7,741 bases of DNA, from positions 1-7,741 of the forward strand of contig DAOUUD010000078.1 in the NCBI GenBank assembly GCA_030668345.1. Reading direction: 5' to 3'. How positions within the stretch are numbered: the stretch's first letter is position 1; each line of letters begins with the position of its first letter. The notes under the pieces are model-generated. The model was not told the origin of the DNA, made no database searches, and saw only the letters and a program-made list of their open reading frames with translations. A program made the position numbers and the translations under genes. Positions 1 to 5,995 of the stretch are shown piece after piece. This DNA is from Candidatus Cloacimonadota bacterium (GTDB lineage Bacteria > Cloacimonadota > Cloacimonadia > Cloacimonadales > TCS61).

Positions 1-603
1 GACTTCCATTACAACTCTTTACACAATAAGGTCGATCCTATTCTTCTCCTTCTTTCAGAGAGACCACTTAGAAATATCAGCTTAAGGGTTAGGCAGGAAA
101 ATATCAAAAATACGATAAACTATATTAAAGGAAAATGGAACGAGTTCTGCCCTACTTTCCCATTCGATTACAGCTTTCTGGATGAAGACCTGAATGAACA
201 ATATATCGCTGAACAAAAGATCGGAAGAGTTTTCACCTACTTCTCGGTTCTTTGTATTTTCATCGCCTGTCTGGGTTTATTTGGACTTGCTGCCTACACT
301 GCCGAACAGAGAACAAAAGAAATAAGCATTCGCAAAGTTATGGGTGCTTCAGTCTCAAGCATCGTTCTTATTCTATCCAAAGAATTCTCAATCTGGGTTA
401 TACTGGCTAATATCATAGCCTGGCCAATTGCTTACCTGGCTTTGAAAAAGTGGTTGGAAAATTTCGCATACTCAGTGAATATTTCATTTTTCAACTTTAT
501 TTGTGCAGGCATAGTTGCCCTTATTATTGCACTGGTCACAGTTAGTTTTCGAGCAATAAGAGCGGCACTAACCAATCCTGCGGAAGCATTGAAATATGAG
601 TAG
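1..603 (+). CDS. MacB/FtsX-type ABC transporter permease, C-terminal part (5' end outside window)
   Basis: The reading frame is open from base 1 and ends at TAG 601-603, giving the last 200 residues of a permease. It opens at DFHYNSLH, which aligns with KDYHFQTL at residue 580 of the next gene, whose remaining length is also 200 residues. About 580 residues are therefore missing upstream if the lengths match. Visible parts are the end of the second extracytoplasmic domain (residues 1 to ~75, ending FSFLDED-like as YSFLDEDLNEQY), then three membrane segments at about 77-100, 118-148 and 162-186: the FtsX core. The loop after the first of these reads EISIRKVMGA (107-116), matching the conserved EIGIRKVxGA loop of FtsX/MacB permeases, which by family knowledge faces the cytoplasm near the ATPase; here a serine replaces the usual glycine. 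The end, NPAEALKYE, matches the neighbouring paralogs. The substrate is unknown. Confidence 0.93.
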   Translation, partial: DFHYNSLHNKVDPILLLLSERPLRNISLRVRQENIKNTINYIKGKWNEFCPTFPFDYSFLDEDLNEQYIAEQKIGRVFTYFSVLCIFIACLGLFGLAAYTAEQRTKEISIRKVMGASVSSIVLILSKEFSIWVILANIIAWPIAYLALKKWLENFAYSVNISFFNFICAGIVALIIALVTVSFRAIRAALTNPAEALKYE

Positions 604-623
604 CATAAAGCTCCTGCTTTGTG
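604..623 (+). repeat. Small stem-loop immediately after the stop codon, related to the one at 5748
   Basis: CATAAAG (604-610) pairs with CTTTGTG (617-623) as a 7-bp stem with one T-G wobble and a 6-nt loop CTCCTG. The same layout (CGCAAAG, loop CTCCGA, CTTTGCG) directly follows the truncated permease at 5748-5767. The downstream flanks are also alike (AATTACAAATGCGAAAT at 625-641 against AATTATAAATGAGAAAT at 5777-5793). No T-run follows, so it is not a standard intrinsic terminator. The pairing survives base differences between the two copies, which favours either a structured mRNA element or a dispersed short repeat. The rest of the spacer up to 664 shows nothing else recognisable. Confidence 0.55.
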
Positions 624-664
624 AATTACAAATGCGAAATCATGAATATGGAATGAAAGGAAAT

Positions 665-670
665 AGGAGA
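665..670 (+). promoter_or_regulatory. Ribosome-binding site supporting a GTG start
   Basis: AGGAGA lies 5 nt before GTG at 676-678. The GTG is followed by TTTAAAAATTATTTGAA, the same opening as the ATG-started paralogs (ATG TTT AAA AAT TAT at 5389), so the start is supported both by the ribosome-binding site and by homology to the other copies. Confidence 0.75.
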
Positions 671-675
671 ATATT

Positions 676-3015
676 GTGTTTAAAAATTATTTGAAGATCG
701 CCTTCAGGGGTTTTATTAGACATAAAAGTATGACCCTGATAAACACCTTTGGATTGGCAATTGGAATGGCTGTTTGCATTTTGCTGCTTCTGTGGGTACA
801 AGATGAAATGAGCTATGATAATTTCCACCGAAATGGTGATAATTTATATAGAGTAGTCCAGGTGGGAGTATGGAACGATGGTGAAACTTATGGCAGTTCT
901 ACCATTCCCTATATGCTTTCACCGATCTTGCATGAAGAATTCCCGGAGATCATAGATCATGTCCGCCTGAGAACATTCAATGGAGCTATGATGCAAGTGG
1001 ATGATAAAACATTTTATGAAGATAATGTTTTACTATCCGAAGCATCTCTATTCGATATGTTCTCTTTTAAATTATTGAAGGGTAATCCTGAAATTGTTTT
1101 AAAAGAAATTCATTCCATAATCCTTACGGAAGATACAGCCCATAAGTATTTTGGTGATGAAGATCCAATGGGAAAAGTTATTCGATACAATGATAACATA
1201 GATTTCACCGTAACGGGAATAGCTGTCAATCCTCCCCAAAATTCATCGATCATTTTCAGTATGATCATTCCATTCGAGATATTGGGCGAAGAAAGAATAA
1301 CCAGTTGGAGTTGGGAAAGTTCTGGGTATGTACAATTGCAAGAAGGAACAGACATCGCTTCATTTTCAGAGAAGATCGTTGATACAATTGTGAGACACAA
1401 TCCCGATAATAAAAATACAGTTCTTCTGCAACCTTTAGCCAGAGTTCATCTTTATAACCCCCTGGGACATCCCGAAGACCTGATCTTTGTTCTGATCTTT
1501 GCAGCTATCGGAATAATAGTCCTACTGATCGCCTGTATCAATTTTATGAATCTTACCACAGCACGTTCTGCAAAACGAGCTAGAGAAGTTGGCATACGAA
1601 AAGTAGTGGGAGCTGATAAAAAGCAATTGATCGGACAATTCTTAAGTGAGTCGATCCTGTTAGCTTTCGTTTCTTTGATAATTGCTTTCGTATTGGTAGA
1701 ATTGTTTTTACCTGCATTCAATCAACTTTCAGGTAAAGAACTTTCGGTAGACCTTTCTAATATTACTTTTCTTCTCAACCTGATCGGAATCACTCTTTTT
1801 GTTGGAATCGTATCCGGCAGTTATCCGGCTTTATACCTTTCCGGGTTTAAACCGAATAAAGTATTAAAAAGTGGTAATGCACCCAAAACAAAAAACAAAT
1901 TCAGAACTTTTTTGGTTGTCTTCCAATTTACAATTTCCATTGCCCTGATCATTTGCACAGCTACTGTATATAATCAGTTAAAATATATTCAGAATAAAGA
2001 TCTGGGTTATTGCAGGGATTATATTGTCACTGTTCCCATGAATGCCGAATTAAACGACTCTTTTACTGCATTTAAAGCAGATCTGACTAAATATACTGAT
2101 ATTCTGGGAGTTACAAATGCTTCCACATCACCAGCTTATGTGGGCAATGTAAATCCTGCAATCTGGGAAGGGAAAGCAGATGATGAAAGAGTTCTTTTCA
2201 ATTTCTACCTGGTTGAATTTGAATTTTTGGATGTATTCGGATTAGAATTAGTAGCAGGAGAGAATTTTAAAAAAGAATATATACAAGAAGATGAGATAGT
2301 ATATATCGTAAATGAATCCGCTCTTAAAATGATGCAATTGGAAGATCCGATCGGTAGAAGATTTGCAATGTATAATGAACAGACCGAAGGAACCATTATC
2401 GGAGTGGTAAAAGATTATCATTTTCAAACACTTACGAATGAGATCGGACCTATAATGATTACAACCCTGAACTGGTGGCGGGGTGAGGCATTTATTAAGA
2501 TAAATCCGCTTAATGTTACAGAAACTCTTGGATTTATCGAAGAAACGTTTAGTAAATTTGCACCCAGCTTTCAGTTTCAGTATTCTTTTTTAGATGAAGA
2601 TATTGATAAGCTTTATCATGGATTCTACGAGATGGGATCGATCATAAAGTATTTTGCCATTCTGGCGATCTTCATTTCCTGCCTTGGTTTGTTCGGGCTG
2701 GCTTCTTTTATGACTGAACAGCGAACCAAAGAAATTGGAATCCGCAAGGTATTGGGTTCTTCGGTTTCTGCTATTGTTATACTGCTTTCCAAAGGTTTCA
2801 CTAAATGGGTTCTTTTAGGCAATTTCATTGCCTGGCCTATTGCTTATTACGCCATGAATAAATTCCTGGCGATGTTCGCCTACAGAGCAAAATTGAATAT
2901 CTGGCTGTTTATAATATCTGGATTGCTGGCATTAGTGATTGCATTGGTTACGGTAGGTTATCAAACCATAAAAGCTGCAAATTCAAATCCTGTGGATGCG
3001 TTGAAATATGAGTAG
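676..3015 (+). CDS. MacB/FtsX-type ABC transporter permease, full length (779 aa)
   Basis: This is a membrane permease expected to work with a separate ATP-binding subunit, probably in MacB-like mechanotransmission or export; the substrate is unknown. The layout is: N-terminal MFKNYLKIAFRGF and membrane segment at ~21-42 (FGLAIGMAVCILLLLWV); extracytoplasmic MacB_PCD-type domain ~45-267; membrane segments ~269-292, 325-345 and 362-388 with cytoplasmic loop EVGIRKVVGA (304-313); a second anchor ~410-433; a second extracytoplasmic domain ~440-650 containing the GVVKDYHF motif; membrane segments ~655-678, 697-728 and 741-763 with loop EIGIRKVLGS (686-695); and C-terminal NPVDALKYE. About 780 aa is usual for the duplicated form. 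The start is GTG, with AGGAGA 5 nt upstream. Its stop codon overlaps the ribosome-binding site of the next gene, so the two are very likely co-translated. Its N-terminus is the closest match in the window to the truncated copy at 5389 (about two thirds identical by eye, sharing WNDGETYGS). Confidence 0.95.
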   Translation: MFKNYLKIAFRGFIRHKSMTLINTFGLAIGMAVCILLLLWVQDEMSYDNFHRNGDNLYRVVQVGVWNDGETYGSSTIPYMLSPILHEEFPEIIDHVRLRTFNGAMMQVDDKTFYEDNVLLSEASLFDMFSFKLLKGNPEIVLKEIHSIILTEDTAHKYFGDEDPMGKVIRYNDNIDFTVTGIAVNPPQNSSIIFSMIIPFEILGEERITSWSWESSGYVQLQEGTDIASFSEKIVDTIVRHNPDNKNTVLLQPLARVHLYNPLGHPEDLIFVLIFAAIGIIVLLIACINFMNLTTARSAKRAREVGIRKVVGADKKQLIGQFLSESILLAFVSLIIAFVLVELFLPAFNQLSGKELSVDLSNITFLLNLIGITLFVGIVSGSYPALYLSGFKPNKVLKSGNAPKTKNKFRTFLVVFQFTISIALIICTATVYNQLKYIQNKDLGYCRDYIVTVPMNAELNDSFTAFKADLTKYTDILGVTNASTSPAYVGNVNPAIWEGKADDERVLFNFYLVEFEFLDVFGLELVAGENFKKEYIQEDEIVYIVNESALKMMQLEDPIGRRFAMYNEQTEGTIIGVVKDYHFQTLTNEIGPIMITTLNWWRGEAFIKINPLNVTETLGFIEETFSKFAPSFQFQYSFLDEDIDKLYHGFYEMGSIIKYFAILAIFISCLGLFGLASFMTEQRTKEIGIRKVLGSSVSAIVILLSKGFTKWVLLGNFIAWPIAYYAMNKFLAMFAYRAKLNIWLFIISGLLALVIALVTVGYQTIKAANSNPVDALKYE

Positions 3016-3019
3016 GAGG
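3014..3019 (+). promoter_or_regulatory. Ribosome-binding site overlapping the upstream stop codon
   Basis: AGGAGG begins inside the TAG stop (3013-3015) of the preceding permease and ends 4 nt before ATG 3024. With only 8 nt between stop and start, translation of the downstream permease is probably coupled to the upstream one. This is the strongest Shine-Dalgarno sequence in the window. Confidence 0.8.
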
Positions 3020-3023
3020 AAAG

Positions 3024-5378
3024 ATGATTAAAAATTATTTGAAAATTGCATTCCGAAAGCTAACTCGATCACGTGGATACGCATTCATAAACATTTTCGG
3101 ACTGGCAATTGGATTTTGTGCCTGCATTTTTATAGGTCTTTGGATTCAAAATGAAATCACCTATGATAAAAACCATGAAAATTACGAAAATATATATCGT
3201 ATTCTAACCAAACATCATTACGGAAGTCAAGAATCATGGGGTACTGGTTCCCCACCAGCTGTGGGACCAGCAATGAAAGATTCTTATCCTGAAGTGCTTA
3301 ATTCATGTCGATTACAAAATGGAACTTTACCAGTATCTGTGAAATATGGTGACAAACTCTTCAAAGAAGAAATGCAATTGGCAGATGCTTCCATTTTTGA
3401 AGTATTCACACTTCCCTTATTGCTTGGTTCGTATAAAAAAGCATTTCACAACAATTATACAACGATCATTTCCCAGGAAATGGCTCAGAAATATTTTGAA
3501 GACGAGAATCCGATTGGACAATCTCTCTTGATCGATAATGATAAAGAAGTAGAAGTAATTGGTGTAGTTAAAGATGTTCCAGAAAATTCTTCAATTCGTT
3601 TCGACCTCTTTGTACCATTAGAAATAATGAACGAACTGCATCATGAGAATGCTACAAAAACCTGGTATAACTGCAGTTTTAATTCGTATGTTATTTTGCA
3701 GCCTGGTCTTGATTACGAAGATTTTCGAGAAAAAACGAAAACATTTATTACAGATAATTATCCTGAGTCAGATACTGAACCATACATTTATCCATTTTCC
3801 AAACAGCATATGCATCTTTATGGTTATCGAGGACTAGTGATCATCATGGCAATTATTGGTGGTTTGATACTACTTATCGCCTGTATCAATTTCATAAATC
3901 TTTCTACCTCTTTTGCTATGAAACGAGCCAGAGAAGTTGGACTTCGTAAATTAGTGGGAGCACGTAGAACTCAACTGATCAATCAATTCTTTGTAGAATC
4001 AATTTTAATTACATTTCTATCGATTATTCTTGGATTAGCCTTGGCAGAATTGTTTTCAACTCAATTCACAAGCCTTACACAGACCAACATCAAAATATTT
4101 GTAAGTAGTAATTTAACATACTTCTTCGCACTGCCCTTGATTGCTTTATTCATTGGAAGCCTGGCAGGATTCTATCCGGCTCTGGTACTGTCTTCTTTCA
4201 AGCCAATAACCACGTTGAAACAATCAACTCATAAATTCGGTGGAAAATCTGTGATCAGAAAGATCTTGGTAACTCTACAATTTGTGATTGCTATCACCCT
4301 GATAATCTGTACAATTATTATCGTTCGACAAAGCAATTTCATGCTGTCAAAAAACCTGGGCTACAACAAAGATTACTTAGTTTATGTTCCATTACAAGGA
4401 GCGATCAAAGACAATCCCGAAATCTATCGTAAGGCTTTGGAAAAGAATTCAGATATTCAAAATATTACACTCCTAGGAAGAAACCCTACAGGCATATGGA
4501 CAAACGGCAGCGGTTGGGAATGGGAAGGTAAACCGGAAGATCTTGATCCATTTGTAACTTACCAGGGTGTCGACACAAATTACCTGGAAACATTCCAGAT
4601 CGAAATGCTGCAGGGAAAGTATTACGATGAAAATTCCGATGCAACTACTCAGATAGTGATCAATGAAAGTTTTGCAAAGTCAATATCTGAGGATAATCCT
4701 GTCGGAACTACTCTATATCATGGTGATGATACATTCGAAATAATAGGAGTTACTAAGAATTTCCACTTCAAATCTGCCCATCATAAGGTTGGAGCGATTG
4801 CCTTGTATCTAAATACAACAAATGATTTCCAAATGGTAGCTTTCAAGTATGCCTACATGAGGATAAACTCAGAGAATATGCAGGTAACTCTAAGGTTCAT
4901 TGAGGATACAACAAGAGCATTGACAACTGACTATCCTTATGAACTGAAATTTCTGGAAGCAGATGTGGAAAGACTTTACAGAAATGAAGTGCAAACGAGT
5001 AAACTGATTTCATCCTTCGCTTTCTTAGCTGTCTTTATTTCCTGCCTGGGATTATTGGGACTTTCCACTCTAATTACCCAACAGCGAACTAAAGAGATCG
5101 GTATTCGCAAAGTTATGGGATCGTCGATCAGTCAAATTGTAGGACTCCTCACAAATCAATTCGTAATATGGGTTTTGATAGCTAATGTGATAGCCTGGCC
5201 AATTTCCTATTACTTCATGAATGCCTGGTTACAGAATTTTCCATATAAAGTAACTTTGAGCATCTGGTATTTTCTATTGGCGGGTGCCATATCTTTGCTG
5301 ATTGCTTGCGGAACGATCTCGTTCAATACGATCAGAGCTGCTAATCGTAATCCGGTTGAATCTTTGAGATATGAATAG
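3024..5378 (+). CDS. MacB/FtsX-type ABC transporter permease, full length (784 aa)
   Basis: A paralog of the preceding gene with the same duplicated plan. It starts MIKNYLKIAFRKL, with membrane segment ~21-42 (FGLAIGFCACIFIGLWI). An extracytoplasmic MacB_PCD-type domain covers ~45-268. Membrane segments lie at ~270-293, 324-346 and 364-388, with loop EVGLRKLVGA at 304-313. A second anchor at ~412-436 leads into a second extracytoplasmic domain (~440-658), which contains IGVTKNFHF where the family usually has GVVKDFHF. The final segments are ~660-683, 706-735 and 746-770, with loop EIGIRKVMGS at 691-700 and C-terminus NPVESLRYE. Both cytoplasmic loops are intact, so it should be able to couple to an ATPase. 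ATG 3024 has AGGAGG 4 nt upstream. Sequence between membrane segments differs strongly from the previous gene, which suggests an old duplication with a diverged extracytoplasmic face and possibly a different ligand or partner. Confidence 0.95.
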   Translation: MIKNYLKIAFRKLTRSRGYAFINIFGLAIGFCACIFIGLWIQNEITYDKNHENYENIYRILTKHHYGSQESWGTGSPPAVGPAMKDSYPEVLNSCRLQNGTLPVSVKYGDKLFKEEMQLADASIFEVFTLPLLLGSYKKAFHNNYTTIISQEMAQKYFEDENPIGQSLLIDNDKEVEVIGVVKDVPENSSIRFDLFVPLEIMNELHHENATKTWYNCSFNSYVILQPGLDYEDFREKTKTFITDNYPESDTEPYIYPFSKQHMHLYGYRGLVIIMAIIGGLILLIACINFINLSTSFAMKRAREVGLRKLVGARRTQLINQFFVESILITFLSIILGLALAELFSTQFTSLTQTNIKIFVSSNLTYFFALPLIALFIGSLAGFYPALVLSSFKPITTLKQSTHKFGGKSVIRKILVTLQFVIAITLIICTIIIVRQSNFMLSKNLGYNKDYLVYVPLQGAIKDNPEIYRKALEKNSDIQNITLLGRNPTGIWTNGSGWEWEGKPEDLDPFVTYQGVDTNYLETFQIEMLQGKYYDENSDATTQIVINESFAKSISEDNPVGTTLYHGDDTFEIIGVTKNFHFKSAHHKVGAIALYLNTTNDFQMVAFKYAYMRINSENMQVTLRFIEDTTRALTTDYPYELKFLEADVERLYRNEVQTSKLISSFAFLAVFISCLGLLGLSTLITQQRTKEIGIRKVMGSSISQIVGLLTNQFVIWVLIANVIAWPISYYFMNAWLQNFPYKVTLSIWYFLLAGAISLLIACGTISFNTIRAANRNPVESLRYE

Positions 5379-5388
5379 AGAATAATTT

Positions 5389-5742
5389 ATGTTTAAAAAT
5401 TATTTAAAAATAGCCCTTAGAAATTTTAGCCGAAATAAGGCTTTTACATTTATCAATATCTTGGGATTGGCCATTGGCATGGCAGTTTGCATTATGCTGC
5501 TGCTCTGGGTGCAAAATGAGTTCAGCTATGATAAATTCCATACCAATTCCGACCAAATCTACAGCATTATTCAGGAAGGAATCTGGAATGACGGCGAAAC
5601 TTACGGCAGTCGCACCAATATCAGCCTCTGGATTTTCTTAGTTTCCGGCGTATTAGCTCTGGTTATTGCACTTATTACGGTAAGTGTACAAACTCTAAGA
5701 TCAGCTCATTCCAATCCTGTGGAAGCACTCAAATACGAGTAG
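5389..5742 (+). pseudogene. Internally deleted MacB/FtsX-type permease: N-terminal anchor joined to C-terminal segment (117 aa)
   Basis: The ORF is intact (ATG 5389, TAG 5740-5742) but only 117 aa against ~780 for the family. Residues 1-75 (MFKNYLKIALRNF..., membrane segment ~21-42, ending WNDGETYGS) match residues 1-75 of the permease at 676. From R75-T76 onward the sequence (NISLWIFLVSG..., C-terminal NPVEALKYE) matches the last membrane segment and tail, equivalent to residues ~737-779 of that gene. About 660 residues, including both EIGxRK loops and both extracytoplasmic domains, are absent, so it cannot act as a normal permease. The join lies around CGCACC (5611-5616), where both parental parts could plausibly read Arg-Thr, so a short shared sequence may have guided the deletion. 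It starts 10 nt after the previous stop with only a weak AGAG site. Alternatives are an assembly mis-join between paralogs, or a retained two-helix mini-protein. Confidence 0.85.
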
Positions 5743-5747
5743 AGAAA

Positions 5748-5767
5748 CGCAAAGCTCCGACTTTGCG
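5748..5767 (+). repeat. Perfect 7-bp stem-loop after the truncated permease
   Basis: CGCAAAG (5748-5754) and CTTTGCG (5761-5767) are perfect reverse complements around the 6-nt loop CTCCGA. The structure begins 5 nt after the stop codon. It corresponds to the stem-loop at 604-623 after the first gene, with similar downstream flanks. It is followed by AAATTTGG, not a T-run, so a classical intrinsic terminator is unlikely; an mRNA 3'-end stabiliser or a dispersed repeat unit fits better. Confidence 0.6.
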
Positions 5768-5806
5768 AAATTTGGAATTATAAATGAGAAATGCATTAAA
5801 AGAAGA

Positions 5807-5921
5807 AACCTTGAAAACGGCTTCTGAAGCAAAACTCTTTCAATTAGCCTTTTCAATGGTTGAGAGAAAACCGTTGAAAAGGTTCAGCAGGAAGAAAAGT
5901 CTCTTAAACCTTTTCAAGGTT
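5807..5921 (+). repeat. Nested palindromic element made of four copies of an AACC(N)TTGAAAAGG motif
   Basis: Four versions of one ~14-nt motif alternate in orientation: AACCTTGAAAACGG (5807-5820), CCTTTTCAATGGTT (5848-5861), AACCGTTGAAAAGG (5869-5882) and CCTTTTCAAGGTT (5909-5921). Copies two and three form a 14-bp hairpin (one G-T wobble) with loop GAGAGAA. Copies one and four can pair around it: 11 perfect pairs, then two more after a bulged C. Copy three could instead pair with copy four (11 nt, 5874-5884 with 5907-5917), so two mutually exclusive folds exist. No transposase or terminal target duplication is evident. A dispersed intergenic palindromic repeat (REP- or MITE-like) or a structured leader for the following gene are the likely explanations; which one cannot be told from one copy. 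Confidence 0.65.
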
Positions 5922-5926
5922 ATGAT

Positions 5927-5942
5927 TGAAGCAGAAGCTTCA
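5927..5942 (+). repeat. Short stem-loop in the palindromic spacer
   Basis: TGAAGC (5927-5932) and GCTTCA (5937-5942) form a 6-bp stem with loop AGAA. It sits between the nested element and the final hairpin, so stems follow one another almost without a gap from 5807 to 5978. Weak alone; meaningful mainly as part of the chain. Confidence 0.4.
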
Positions 5943-5952
5943 CTCGATAGTG

Positions 5953-5978
5953 CATTCCCAACTGGAAAGTTAGGAATG
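5953..5978 (+). repeat. 11-bp hairpin with GGAA tetraloop just upstream of the last gene's ribosome-binding site
   Basis: CATTCCCAACT (5953-5963) pairs with AGTTAGGAATG (5968-5978), ten of eleven positions matched (C5959 faces A5972), around GGAA, a GNRA-type tetraloop. The stem ends 6 nt before AAGGA (5985-5989), the ribosome-binding site of the next permease. It could influence access of ribosomes or protect mRNA, or it could be the end module of a dispersed repeat. It is not a terminator by sequence, since only GAGGTAAAAGG follows. Confidence 0.55.
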
Positions 5979-5984
5979 AGGTAA

Positions 5985-5989
5985 AAGGA
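5985..5989 (+). promoter_or_regulatory. Ribosome-binding site of the last permease
   Basis: AAGGA lies 6 nt before ATG 5996-5998. That ATG is followed by TTTAAGAATTAT, the family's usual opening (MFKNY), so this start is preferred over any later methionine. Confidence 0.7.
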
Positions 5990-5995
5990 TAAATT

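Noticed and set aside
619..647. Possible promoter (TTGTGA with 17-nt spacing to ATGAAT) before the first complete permease
   Set aside because: The -10 match is poor, and in AT-rich DNA such matches are expected by chance. No Bacteroidota-type TAnnTTTG element at sensible spacing was found either.
640..828. 62-aa minus-strand ORF over the 5' end of the first complete permease
   Set aside because: It is antisense to a well-supported gene and its composition follows from that gene's codons. The other antisense and out-of-frame ORFs within 1110-2828, 3346-3837 and 6555-7128 were rejected for the same reason.
5389..5742. Independent small membrane protein family instead of a deleted permease
   Set aside because: Both halves match the ends of the neighbouring permeases residue for residue, so an internal deletion or mis-join is the simpler explanation.
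5748..5770. Intrinsic terminator after the truncated permease
   Set aside because: The stem is perfect but is followed by AAATTTGG without a T-run, so Rho-independent termination is not supported.
5784..5984. 66-aa plus-strand ORF in the palindromic spacer
   Set aside because: Its codons run straight through the inverted repeats, its ribosome-binding site is weak, and the residues resemble no family I recognise. The repeats explain the sequence better than a gene does.
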